Assembly (NCBI GenBank): GCA_963699825.1
Contig: CAVOVI010000004.1
Span: 558,001-622,000, forward strand
Source: SPDF01 sp963699825
GTDB taxonomy: Bacteria; Gemmatimonadota; Gemmatimonadetes; Gemmatimonadales; GWC2-71-9
Length of the DNA: 64,000 nt
Reading direction: 5' to 3'
The translations under genes and the position numbers were made by a program. Below the pieces are notes generated by a model. That model was not told the DNA's origin. It made no database searches and worked only from the letters and a program-made list of their open reading frames with translations. Shown piece by piece: positions 1 to 7,990 of this stretch. Every line of letters starts with the position of its first letter. Positions within the stretch are counted from its first letter, which is position 1.

Positions 1-1122
1 GCGACTCGGCTCCTCCTCGATGGCCCACGGGTGTACCCCGCCATGCTGGAAGCCATCCGGCAGGCCGAGCACTGGGTCCACCTGGAGAATTACATCATCC
101 GCGACGATGTCACCGGCCGCCTCTTCTGCGAGGCCCTCATGGAACGGGCCAGGGCCGGCCTCTCCGTGCGGCTCCTGACCGACTGGCTCGGCAGCCGAGG
201 GTTGGGTCGTCGGCTTGCGTCCGAATTGGGCCGCGCCGGCGTCGAACTCCGCCGCTTCAATCCGCCCCGATTCCTCGACCTGCTCGGCAACGTCTCCCGT
301 GATCACCGAAAGCTCCTGGTGACAGACGCCGGGACCGCCTTCATCGGCGGCCTCTGCATCGGGGACGAGTGGGCCGGCGATCCGGAACGGGGCGTTCCGC
401 CCTGGCGCGACACCGCCATCCAGATCGTGGGCCCGGCAGCAATGGCACTCGACCAGGCCTTCGAGCAGATCTGGACCCTGGCCGGTGGGACGATTCCACC
501 GGGACGGCATGCCGGCGAATTCGCGTCGGCGGGCGATGCCGAGGTCGGGGTTATCGTCGGCGAACCCCGGCGGGCCCGCATCCAGCGCATCGTTGAACTT
601 CTGGCCGCGGGCGCCGTCGAGCGGCTCTGGATTACCGACGCCTACCTCGTGGCACCCCGATCCCTCTTTCAGTCTCTCCTGGATGCCGCCCGGAGCGGCG
701 TCGACGTCCGCCTCCTGCTCCCCGGCGCGAGCGACCTCCCGATCATCCGAGACCTCAGTCGAATCGGGTATCGAGCGTTGCTCGAGGCGGGGGTCCGGAT
801 CTTCGAGTGGGGTGGCCCGATGCTTCACGCGAAGACCATCGTGGCCGACGGCGCGTGGTGCCGTGTCGGCTCGAGCAACCTCAACAGCTCCAGCCTCGTG
901 GGAAACTACGAACTGGACGTGCTCCTCCACGACCCGAATCTGGGAGGCCAGCTTGAGGCTCAGTTCCGGCGGGACATGGCGACAGAGTGCGGAGGTTCAA
1001 TTGCACCGCGGGCACGGGGGACGCTCGAACGGGTGCTGCCGGAGCGCGGAGGATGGTGGCGTCGCCGATGCAGCTCCCCCGCGCCGGCGGATTTCGGGAG
1101 GTTCGCCGCCGGACCGGCCTGA
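1..1122 (+). CDS. Cardiolipin synthase / phospholipase D-like protein, 5' end cut by window edge
   Basis: Two HKD motifs of the phospholipase D superfamily are visible: HRKLLVTD near residue 102 and HAKTIVAD near residue 276, each followed by a Gly-rich strand (FIGG; VGSSNLNS). This is the layout of bacterial cardiolipin synthases, which join phosphatidyl units at the inner membrane. The frame is open from base 1 (ATRLLLDG..., typical of the family N-terminal side), so the true start lies upstream; the GTG at 31 is internal. The last 40 or so residues are Arg/Pro-rich and unlike the family. Near base 980 the family-like continuation moves to another frame (AEVQLHR), so a frame break is likely and the real C-terminus is probably the membrane segment ending at 1307. 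Confidence 0.85.
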   Translation, partial: ATRLLLDGPRVYPAMLEAIRQAEHWVHLENYIIRDDVTGRLFCEALMERARAGLSVRLLTDWLGSRGLGRRLASELGRAGVELRRFNPPRFLDLLGNVSRDHRKLLVTDAGTAFIGGLCIGDEWAGDPERGVPPWRDTAIQIVGPAAMALDQAFEQIWTLAGGTIPPGRHAGEFASAGDAEVGVIVGEPRRARIQRIVELLAAGAVERLWITDAYLVAPRSLFQSLLDAARSGVDVRLLLPGASDLPIIRDLSRIGYRALLEAGVRIFEWGGPMLHAKTIVADGAWCRVGSSNLNSSSLVGNYELDVLLHDPNLGGQLEAQFRRDMATECGGSIAPRARGTLERVLPERGGWWRRRCSSPAPADFGRFAAGPA

Positions 1123-1307
1123 CCGTCCGGGGGCTCGCAAGCGCGGCCCAGCGGTCGATCTTCGGGCCCGTGGCCGTCGGGCTGACCGTGCTGGGCCTCC
1201 TCTTCCTCGTCCTCCCCAGGACCATGGGGCTGGTCGTGGCCGCCCTCTGCGCCTGGCTGGCCGTCGGGGCAACCGTCCAGGCGTTCCGGGCCCGCATCGA
1301 GCTGTGA
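987..1307 (+). CDS. Probable out-of-frame membrane tail of the phospholipase D-like protein
   Basis: This frame overlaps the end of the upstream gene and encodes a hydrophobic C-terminal half with two predicted membrane helices (IFGPVAVGLTVLGLLFLVLP and GLVVAALCAWLAVGATV). There is no ribosome-binding site before the first ATG, and its first 40 residues overlap the upstream frame. I read it as the C-terminal membrane anchor of the upstream enzyme, displaced by one or two single-base errors between about 975 and 1090. An independent small membrane protein is the alternative. Confidence 0.4.
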   Translation: MRRFNCTAGTGDARTGAAGARRMVASPMQLPRAGGFREVRRRTGLTVRGLASAAQRSIFGPVAVGLTVLGLLFLVLPRTMGLVVAALCAWLAVGATVQAFRARIEL

Positions 1308-1346
1308 CCCGCCCCGGCCCGCCCATCTCAACGCTCCTGACCCCTC

Positions 1347-1901
1347 ATGCGTAACCCTCCCGTGACCGATGCCGAGCTGGCCGCCCAGGCGTGCGGAGGT
1401 AGCAGCGAGGCCTTCGGGGTGCTCGTGGAGCGACACGCAGAGCGAGCCCGCCGAGTCGCCCGGGCGGCTCTCCTGGATCAGCACGACGCCGATGACGCGG
1501 TGCAGGACGCCCTCTTTTCCGCCTGGCGGGCGATGGACCGCTTCGACCCGGTCAGGCCGTTTGGACCGTGGTTCATGAGGATCGTGGTCAATGCCGCGGC
1601 GGACCTGCGGCGGCGCCGGAAGCTCCGACGGACCGAGGAGATTCCCGCGGCCACGGCAGACACCGGTTCGACGCCGGATCGCGACACCGACCGGGCGCTC
1701 CTGCGGGAGGCGCTGGACCGGGCCCTCGCGACGCTGCCGGAACGACGGAGAGTCGCCCTCGTATTGCACGACGCCGAGGGGTACGTCCACGAGGAAATCG
1801 CCACAATGCTCGGCGTGCCGGTCGGCACGGTTCGCTCCGATGTGTTTCACGCCCGCCGCGCCATGCGCGCGGCCCTGGGTTCGTTGGGAGGAAATGGCTG
1901 A
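1347..1901 (+). CDS. ECF-type RNA polymerase sigma factor
   Basis: A 184-residue sigma-70 protein with only regions 2 and 4, the ECF layout. Region 2 is at about residues 25-95 (DADDAVQDALFSAWRAMDRF, then the PWFMRIVVNAAAD helix of region 2.4). Region 4 is at about 125-175, with LPERRRVALVLHDAEGYVHE and the helix-turn-helix EIATMLGVPVGTVRSDVFHA. It directs RNA polymerase to a small regulon, probably including its own operon. The stop codon shares one base with the next start, so it is translationally coupled to a small membrane protein that may be its anti-sigma partner. The trigger is not evident from sequence. Confidence 0.92.
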   Translation: MRNPPVTDAELAAQACGGSSEAFGVLVERHAERARRVARAALLDQHDADDAVQDALFSAWRAMDRFDPVRPFGPWFMRIVVNAAADLRRRRKLRRTEEIPAATADTGSTPDRDTDRALLREALDRALATLPERRRVALVLHDAEGYVHEEIATMLGVPVGTVRSDVFHARRAMRAALGSLGGNG

Positions 1902-2245
1902 TGACCGACTTGAGTGATTTCACGACCGGACGCGACGAGGAACTTGGTTCCCTCCTGCGCGACCACCTCTCCGCGCCGGACGACGCGGCGTTCGCCGCGC
2001 GGATGCGGATCGAGGCGATCGCCGCGGCGGACGAGACGGCCTGGCGCGCGGTCGCCCGCTGGACGCTGCCGGGATTGGCCGCTGCCGCAGTCGTCCTGGC
2101 GGTCCTCGGAGCGACGCTGGGTGATGCCACGCCGCAACCGGCCGCTCGCAGCGCCTCGGCGACGGCGGCCGGCTCGCTCGTGGAACTGGCCAGCGATTCG
2201 TCGCCTGCAGGGAGCATCGCGCTCCTCGCGGTCATGGCCTACTGA
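1901..2245 (+). CDS. Small single-pass membrane protein, candidate anti-sigma partner
   Basis: A 114-residue protein whose ATG overlaps the stop of the ECF sigma gene by one base. About 50 N-terminal, probably cytoplasmic residues (acidic, with DDAAFAARMRIEAIAAADE) precede one membrane helix (LPGLAAAAVVLAVLGATLG) and a short Ala/Ser-rich periplasmic tail. There is no HxxxCxxC zinc motif, so it is not a classic zinc anti-sigma protein. Position, coupling and topology suggest it restrains the upstream sigma factor; this is inference from context only. Confidence 0.7.
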   Translation: MTDLSDFTTGRDEELGSLLRDHLSAPDDAAFAARMRIEAIAAADETAWRAVARWTLPGLAAAAVVLAVLGATLGDATPQPAARSASATAAGSLVELASDSSPAGSIALLAVMAY

Positions 2246-2263
2246 GTCGAGGAGCACCGACGA

Positions 2264-2656
2264 ATGACCAAGTCCACACGCACGGCAACGCTCCTGCTCC
2301 TGGTCGCCTTCGCCCTCGGGGCGATCGCGGGCATCGGCGGAGTGACACTCTACCACCGCCCGCCGGGCATGGGGCACTCCGCCGGACCTTCGGGGTACCT
2401 CTCTCGTCTGTCGAAGGACCTGGAGCTGACGCCGACCCAGCGTGACAGCGTCGGCGCGATCCTCAAGCGATTCGAGCCCGGCATGGACTCTATCTGGCAG
2501 GATATTCGTCCGAAGTTTGAGACCCTCCGTACGGCACTCCGTTCGGAGATCAACGCACAACTCACCCCCGACCAGCAGCGCCACTACGCTGAGCTCCTGG
2601 AACGCCAGGACGCCCGGCGCCGCAACGGCAAGGACGCCTCGAATGCACCTCGCTAG
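2264..2656 (+). CDS. Spy/CpxP-like periplasmic protein with LTxxQ motifs
   Basis: A 130-residue protein with an N-terminal hydrophobic signal or anchor (LLLLVAFALGAIAGIGGV) and two LTxxQ-type motifs, LTPTQRDSV near residue 57 and LTPDQQRHY near residue 99, on a predicted all-alpha, charged body. This is the hallmark of the Spy/CpxP/ZraP family of periplasmic chaperones and stress sensors. It lies between an ECF sigma/partner pair and an export operon, where it could report envelope or metal stress. Its 3' end overlaps the tolC-like start by 14 bases. The C-terminus is basic. Confidence 0.8.
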   Translation: MTKSTRTATLLLLVAFALGAIAGIGGVTLYHRPPGMGHSAGPSGYLSRLSKDLELTPTQRDSVGAILKRFEPGMDSIWQDIRPKFETLRTALRSEINAQLTPDQQRHYAELLERQDARRRNGKDASNAPR

Positions 2657-3947
2657 ACTTCTCGCGCTCTCCGTGGCGGTCCCCGCCCTGCTGGGTGCCC
2701 AGGAACCGACCACACCGGGCATCACGCTGGCCGACGCCATCACCAAGGCCCAGCTGGCGCAACCGTCGGTCATCGCGGCGCAGGGCGCCGTGGAGCGCGC
2801 TTCGGCTCAATACCGCACGAGCTGGGGGGCGTTCATCCCCTCGCTGTCGGTCAGCTCCAGTTACGGCACCAGCTATTCGAACGGCCCGTCCCGAGTCAAC
2901 CAGATCACGGGCGAGGTCATCTCGGGCGAGTCATACGCACAGAGCTTCAGCAACAGTGCCAACGCCTCGCTCGACCTCTTCACCGGCTTCCGGCGTGGAG
3001 CCCAAATGAACTCGGCCAAGGCCACCGAGGCGGCCGCCGATGCCGGGCTGATCGACGCGCAGTACCAGACCGCCCTCAGCGCCAAGCAGACGTTCTTCGG
3101 TGCCCTGGCCGCGAATGAATTGGTCCGGGTGCGGGAAGCCGGCCTGAAGCGCTCAGAGGAACAGCTCAGTGTGTCGGTGGCGAAACTGCAGGCTGGAAGT
3201 GCGACACGCTCCGACTCCCTGCGCTCCCTGGTGACGGTCGGCAACTCCCGGCTCCAGTTGCTGACCGCGCTCACCACGGTGGCCACCACCGAAGCGAACC
3301 TCGGTCGACTGGTGGGGATCGACGGTCGGGTGCGCGCACTCGCCGATTCCGCCTTCCTGGTTGTGACGGAAATCGGGGACACCGCCATGATCCGGCAGGA
3401 GGCGGAGGACAATTCCCCCAAGGTGCGGGCCGCCCAGGCCCAGGCGGATGCCGCACGCGCCAACGTCAAGGCGGCGAAAGCCGCCTGGTGGCCCCAGTTG
3501 ACCATCTCCGGACGGTACAGCTACAACGGCAATGACAGCCAGGACTACCAGTTCTTCGACGCCCGCTCGATGACGCTCGCGCTGAGCTACCCGATCTTCA
3601 ACGGGTTCCAGCGCGATCAGTCGATCGTGAACGCCTCGACGAACGCCGACGCGGTGGCCGCCACCGCCGCGGATGCCCGGCGGCAGGTGGGCGCCTCGCT
3701 CATCGCGCGGCTCGCGGAACTTGACGCGGCGCGCCTGCAGATCGAGATCACCGGCACCAGCCTGGTGGCCGCCACGGAGGATCTCCGGGTCAACCAGGAA
3801 CGCTACCGGGTCGGCGCGGCGACGATCGTGGACGTGCTGAGCTCGCAAGAGGCGCTGTCCCAAGCCGAGGTGGACGTCATCCAGGCGCGCTACAACTACC
3901 TCATTGCCAAAGCCCAAATTGAAGCCCTGATCGGGAGGCCCCTGTGA
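2643..3947 (+). CDS. TolC-family outer membrane efflux protein
   Basis: A 434-residue protein with a signal peptide (start at 2643, MHLARLLALSVAVPALLGAQ) followed by two repeats of the outer-membrane efflux domain: long Ala/Gln-rich amphipathic helices alternating with strands (SLSVSSSYG, LDLFTGFRRG; later LTISGRYSYNGN and LALSYPIFNGFQRDQ). The pattern RVGAATIVDVLSSQEALSQA before the final helix is typical of TolC homologues. It should form the trimeric outer-membrane duct for the MacAB-type pump encoded next. Its stop overlaps the ATPase start. Confidence 0.9.
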   Translation: MHLARLLALSVAVPALLGAQEPTTPGITLADAITKAQLAQPSVIAAQGAVERASAQYRTSWGAFIPSLSVSSSYGTSYSNGPSRVNQITGEVISGESYAQSFSNSANASLDLFTGFRRGAQMNSAKATEAAADAGLIDAQYQTALSAKQTFFGALAANELVRVREAGLKRSEEQLSVSVAKLQAGSATRSDSLRSLVTVGNSRLQLLTALTTVATTEANLGRLVGIDGRVRALADSAFLVVTEIGDTAMIRQEAEDNSPKVRAAQAQADAARANVKAAKAAWWPQLTISGRYSYNGNDSQDYQFFDARSMTLALSYPIFNGFQRDQSIVNASTNADAVAATAADARRQVGASLIARLAELDAARLQIEITGTSLVAATEDLRVNQERYRVGAATIVDVLSSQEALSQAEVDVIQARYNYLIAKAQIEALIGRPL

Positions 3948-4699
3948 GCGCTGCCATGAGCACCACCGCCGAACGGATGGCCATGCTGCCGGCCGACGTG
4001 CCGCGGGATGCGATGATCGTCACCCGCAATCTCCAGCGCGAGTATGACATGGGCGGCGAAATCGTCCGTGCCTTGCGCGGCGTGGACGTCACCATCCGGA
4101 AGAATGAATTCGTGGCCATCATGGGCCCGTCTGGATCGGGCAAGTCGACGCTGATGAACATGATCGGCTGCCTCGACAGCCCGACCGGCGGCGAGTACTG
4201 GCTGAACGGCTTCCGCGTGTCGGAACTGGCGGACGACGAACTGGCCCGGATCCGCAACAAGGAGATCGGGTTCGTCTTCCAGACCTTCAACCTCCTGCCC
4301 CGCGCGACGGCACTCCACAACGTGGAACTGCCGCTGGTGTACGCCGGCATGGGCGCCAAGGCGCGTGTGGCCAAGGCCACCGAAGCGCTGCGGCAGGTCG
4401 GCCTGGCGGACCGGATGCACCACCGGCCGAACGAACTCTCGGGTGGCCAGCGCCAGCGCGTGGCCGTGGCCCGGGCGCTGGTGAACGACCCCAGCATCAT
4501 CCTGGCCGACGAACCGACCGGGAACCTCGACTCGGCCACCAGCGCCGAAATCATGGCGCTCTTCGAAGACCTCTACAAGGGAGGCCAGACCATCGTGCTG
4601 GTCACCCACGAACACGACATCGCAGAACACGCCGCCCGCCAAGTCCACCTCAAAGACGGACGCGTCGAGCAAGACTTCCTGACGGAGAAAAGCAGCTAA
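3944..4699 (+). CDS. MacB/LolD-type ABC transporter ATP-binding protein
   Basis: An ABC ATPase of 251 residues with Walker A GPSGSGKST at 61-69, Q-loop VFQTFNLLP, signature LSGGQRQRVAVARAL, Walker B IILADEPTGNLDS and switch His in VTHEH. The short LolD/MacB-like sequence pairs with FtsX-type permeases, and such a permease is encoded three genes on. The GTG at 3944 overlaps the tolC-like stop; an ATG at 3956 is an alternative start. It should energise export of a substrate (antibiotic, peptide or lipid) that cannot be told from sequence. Confidence 0.93.
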   Translation: MSAAMSTTAERMAMLPADVPRDAMIVTRNLQREYDMGGEIVRALRGVDVTIRKNEFVAIMGPSGSGKSTLMNMIGCLDSPTGGEYWLNGFRVSELADDELARIRNKEIGFVFQTFNLLPRATALHNVELPLVYAGMGAKARVAKATEALRQVGLADRMHHRPNELSGGQRQRVAVARALVNDPSIILADEPTGNLDSATSAEIMALFEDLYKGGQTIVLVTHEHDIAEHAARQVHLKDGRVEQDFLTEKSS

Positions 4700-6219
4700 T
4701 GCGGACTCAGCCCCTGATCCTCGCCATCCTGGCCCTCGCGGCCTGCAAGAAGGAAGTGCCGCCGCTCGTCTACCAGGCTGTGCCGGTGGAACAGCGCAAT
4801 ATCGTGGTGTCCGCACAGGCCGCCGGTGTCATTCAGCCGGATACGACGGTCGAGGTGAAGTCCAAGGCCTCCGGCGAAATCCTCGAGATGCTGGTCGAGA
4901 CGGGCCAGCTGGTGGACCGTGGCGCCTTGATGGTCCGCGTGGACCAGCGCACGCCGCGGAACACCCTCGCGCAGTCGGAGGCCCAGCTGGAGGTGGCCCA
5001 GGCCCGGCTCAAGAACGCCCTCAGCCAGCTCAACCGGGCCAACGATCTCTACAAGTCCCAGTCCATCACGCAGACGGAGCAGGAGTCGGCCGCGCTCGCC
5101 TACGCGAACGCCAAGGCCGAAGTGGTCGGCGCCGAGGTGGCGGTGGAGAACGCCAAGATCCGGATGGCGGACACCGACGTCCGTGCGCCGATTACCGGCA
5201 CCATCATCGAGAAGAACGTGGAACGCGGGCAGGTCATTTCGTCTCCCACCAGTGACGTGGGCGGCGGCACGGTCCTGCTGAAGATGGCCGACCTCAACCT
5301 GGTGCAGGTCCGGACCCTGGTGGACGAGACCGACATCGGGAAGATCAAGGCCGGCCTCCGAGCCACGGTCACGGTGGACGCCTATCCGAACACCCCGTTC
5401 GACGGGGAGGTCCTCAAGGTCGAGCCGCAGGCCGAGACCCAGCAGAACGTCACGATGTTCCCGGTCATCGTCCGGATCCAGAACCGCGACGGGCGACTCC
5501 GGCCGGGCATGAACTCGGAGGTCGAGATCCACGTGGGGCAGCGGGACAGCGTGCTGGCCATTCCCAACGCCTCGCTCCGGACCCAGCGGGACGTCACCTC
5601 CGCCGCCGAGGTCCTGGGGCTCAACCCGAACGACATTCCCGCGATGCTCGCCGCCAACGACAGTGCCGCAGCCGCGAGGGACGAGAGCGCCAACGGCCGA
5701 AGCACGCAGGCGGCCGCGACGGCCCCCGCGGACAGCGCGGCGCCGGCGAAGCCGGCCGGGAACACCATGACCACGCCGGACGGGCGGGTGATCCCACTGC
5801 CCGCGGGGGTCACCGAGGCCCAGGTCCGGGCCATCTTCGCCAAGCGGATGGGCGGTCAGGAACTGACCCCCGCCGAGAGTGCCTTGCTGCGGCAGGTTTT
5901 TGCCGGCATGGGCGGCGGCCGGGGCGGCCGGCCGGGCGGCGGCCAGCGCGCACAGAGCAACGACTTCCAGTTCGGTGGGCGGTACATCGTGTTCGTGTTG
6001 CGGGACGGCCAGCCGACGCCCGTCAACGTGCGCACCGGCCTGACCGACCTCGACTACAGCGAGGTCATGAGCGGGCTGGCCCTCGGCGACGAGGTGCTCG
6101 TGCTGCCCAGTGCCAGCCTGATCCAGTCGCAGGCAGAGTTCAAGCAGCGGATTGGCAACATCACCGGCGGCGGATTGCCCGGCGTGCGGTCGACGACCAG
6201 TTCCGGAGGAGGTCGCTAG
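4699..6219 (+). CDS. MacA-like periplasmic adaptor lipoprotein with a long inserted segment
   Basis: A 506-residue HlyD/MacA-type membrane fusion protein. It starts with a lipoprotein signal (LAILALAAC, lipid Cys at 16). It then has the first lipoyl half-motif, a coiled-coil hairpin at about 85-170, the second lipoyl half (VRAPITGTIIEKNVERGQVI) and a beta-barrel with the usual LRPGMNSEVEI. Between this and the membrane-proximal strands lies an unusual insert of about 130 residues (roughly 300-430), Ala/Ser-rich then Gly/Arg-rich, containing a short LTPAESALLRQVF segment. The ATG overlaps the ATPase stop. It should link the inner-membrane pump to the TolC duct. Confidence 0.9.
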   Translation: MRTQPLILAILALAACKKEVPPLVYQAVPVEQRNIVVSAQAAGVIQPDTTVEVKSKASGEILEMLVETGQLVDRGALMVRVDQRTPRNTLAQSEAQLEVAQARLKNALSQLNRANDLYKSQSITQTEQESAALAYANAKAEVVGAEVAVENAKIRMADTDVRAPITGTIIEKNVERGQVISSPTSDVGGGTVLLKMADLNLVQVRTLVDETDIGKIKAGLRATVTVDAYPNTPFDGEVLKVEPQAETQQNVTMFPVIVRIQNRDGRLRPGMNSEVEIHVGQRDSVLAIPNASLRTQRDVTSAAEVLGLNPNDIPAMLAANDSAAAARDESANGRSTQAAATAPADSAAPAKPAGNTMTTPDGRVIPLPAGVTEAQVRAIFAKRMGGQELTPAESALLRQVFAGMGGGRGGRPGGGQRAQSNDFQFGGRYIVFVLRDGQPTPVNVRTGLTDLDYSEVMSGLALGDEVLVLPSASLIQSQAEFKQRIGNITGGGLPGVRSTTSSGGGR

Positions 6220-6221
6220 CC

Positions 6222-7436
6222 ATGATGATCGGGGAGACCGTCGCGGTCGCATTCCAGTCGATCCGCGCCAACAAACTCCGCACCGCGCTGACCATGCTCG
6301 GCGTCATCATCGGCGTCGGGGCGGTCATCGCGATGGTCGCCCTCGGCACGGGCGCCCAGCGTGCCGTCGAGGAGCGCATCAATGCGCTCGGTGCCAACCT
6401 GCTGACCATTTACGCCGGTCAGTCGTTCAACCGAGGCATCGCCTCGAACCAGCGAGTCAGCCTCACCACCGATGACGCCCGGGCGATTGAGCAAGATGCC
6501 AAGCTCATCTCGGCGGTGGTGCCCGAGATGCAGTCGTCCCTGCAGATCAAGTTCGGCAACAAGAACATCAACACCAACGTCGTCGGGACCACGGCCAACT
6601 ACGCCGGGGTGCGCAACTACACCGTACCGTTCGGCCGGATGTTCACCCCGGGCGACAATGACTCTCGCCAGCGCTACGCGGTGCTGGGGTGGGACGTGCC
6701 GGAGATGCTCGGCGGCAACGCGGCCGCGATGCTGGGCCAGACCATCTCCATCCGGGGCATTCCCTTCGAGATCATCGGCGTGCTCAGCCGGAAGGGCTCG
6801 GCGGGTTCCTTCTCCAACCCCGACGAACAGATCATCATTCCGCTCCAGACCGCCCGGTACCGGATCTTCGGGACCGACCGCCTGCGGTCGATCACGGTCC
6901 AGGTCGCCGAGGGCGTCCCGCTGGAACGGGGGATGGTGGACTTCGAGCGGGTCCTGCGCCGGGAGCACAAGATCCGGCCCGGCGCGGACAACGACTTCCA
7001 GGTCCGGAACCAGCAGGAAATTCTTGCCACCCAGCAGCAGGCCACGCAGGTGTTCACGGCTCTGCTGGCCAGCATCGCCGGGGTCAGTCTCCTGGTCGGC
7101 GGCATCGGCATCATGAACATCATGCTGGTGTCGGTGACCGAGCGGACGCGCGAGATCGGCATCCGCAAGGCGCTCGGCGCCACGCGGAGCAACATCCTGC
7201 TGCAGTTCCTGATCGAGGCGATGGTGCTGTCGTTCGTCGGCGGCACGCTCGGCATCCTCCTCGGATCGGGCGCGGCCGTCACCCTCTCGCGCCTGGCGGG
7301 GTGGAACACCTACATTTCACCCATGGCCATCTTCGTCGCCTTCGCCTTCAGTGCCGGTGTGGGACTCTTCTTCGGAATCCTGCCGGCTCGGCGTGCCGCG
7401 TCCCTCGATCCGATCGTGGCGCTCCGTTATGAGTAG
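6222..7436 (+). CDS. MacB-type FtsX-family ABC transporter permease
   Basis: A 404-residue permease with the FtsX/MacB layout. TM1 is at about 20-43 (LGVIIGVGAVIAMVALGTGA), followed by a large periplasmic MacB core domain at about 45-275, then three C-terminal helices preceded by the family motif MNIMLVSVTERTREIGIRKA. It lacks a fused ATPase; the partner is the separate ATP-binding gene at 3944. With the adaptor and TolC homologue it completes a tripartite MacAB-TolC-like exporter. Its 3' end overlaps the RidA-like start by 8 bases. Confidence 0.92.
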   Translation: MMIGETVAVAFQSIRANKLRTALTMLGVIIGVGAVIAMVALGTGAQRAVEERINALGANLLTIYAGQSFNRGIASNQRVSLTTDDARAIEQDAKLISAVVPEMQSSLQIKFGNKNINTNVVGTTANYAGVRNYTVPFGRMFTPGDNDSRQRYAVLGWDVPEMLGGNAAAMLGQTISIRGIPFEIIGVLSRKGSAGSFSNPDEQIIIPLQTARYRIFGTDRLRSITVQVAEGVPLERGMVDFERVLRREHKIRPGADNDFQVRNQQEILATQQQATQVFTALLASIAGVSLLVGGIGIMNIMLVSVTERTREIGIRKALGATRSNILLQFLIEAMVLSFVGGTLGILLGSGAAVTLSRLAGWNTYISPMAIFVAFAFSAGVGLFFGILPARRAASLDPIVALRYE

Positions 7437-7980
7437 GGCCGCAACCGCGGCCCTGGCAGTGCTGGCGCTTCTTGCATGTGGCCCCACCTCCGCCCCCGCC
7501 GGGGGACCTGGTGGGGCTGGGCGTGCCTACCCGGTCGCGCCACCCCCGCCCGAGTTCATCCAGGCACCGAATGTCCCGATCATCCCCGGCTTCAGCAGCG
7601 CGGTGAAGGTCGGGCAGACGGTGTATCTCGCCGGTCAGGTGCCAATGGACAGCACCGGCCTCCTGACTGGCCGCGGCGATCGCGTGGCCCAGCTCCGGCA
7701 GGCGCTCAACAACGCGTCCGCCATTGTCCGCTTTGCACGGGGCGTCCCCGCGGACCTGATCAAGCTGACGATCTACTGTGTCGGCTGCAGCAACGACGAC
7801 TTCGACGCGATGCGCACCACCGCCTCGCAACTCTTCCCCGCCGGCGAGGGCCCTGCGCTCACCATGGTCGGCGTCGCCGCCCTCCCGGAAGATGACATGC
7901 TCGTGGCACTCGACGGCGTCGCCCTGCTCCGGGGCACCATCCCGGACCGTACCCGCGACCCGGAGGCCGGGACGCACTAA
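7429..7980 (+). CDS. RidA/YjgF-family lipoprotein
   Basis: The ATG at 7429 gives a lipoprotein signal (LAVLALLACG), a Pro-rich linker and a RidA-type domain (PGFSSAVKVGQTVYLAGQVP near the start; later GPALTMVGVAALPEDDMLVAL). Cytoplasmic RidA deaminates reactive enamine/imine intermediates. Here the domain is exported and lipid-anchored, so a periplasmic role is likely and the substrate is unknown. The canonical RidA Arg in the C-terminal motif is not obvious. It overlaps the permease by 8 bases and is probably the last gene of the export operon. Confidence 0.8.
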   Translation: MSRAATAALAVLALLACGPTSAPAGGPGGAGRAYPVAPPPPEFIQAPNVPIIPGFSSAVKVGQTVYLAGQVPMDSTGLLTGRGDRVAQLRQALNNASAIVRFARGVPADLIKLTIYCVGCSNDDFDAMRTTASQLFPAGEGPALTMVGVAALPEDDMLVALDGVALLRGTIPDRTRDPEAGTH

Positions 7981-7990
7981 GTTCCCCGAC

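Noticed and set aside
4696..6252. Long minus-strand frame opposite the MacA-type gene
   Set aside because: Shadow of the adaptor gene, with no recognisable domain and a composition typical of antisense GC-rich frames.
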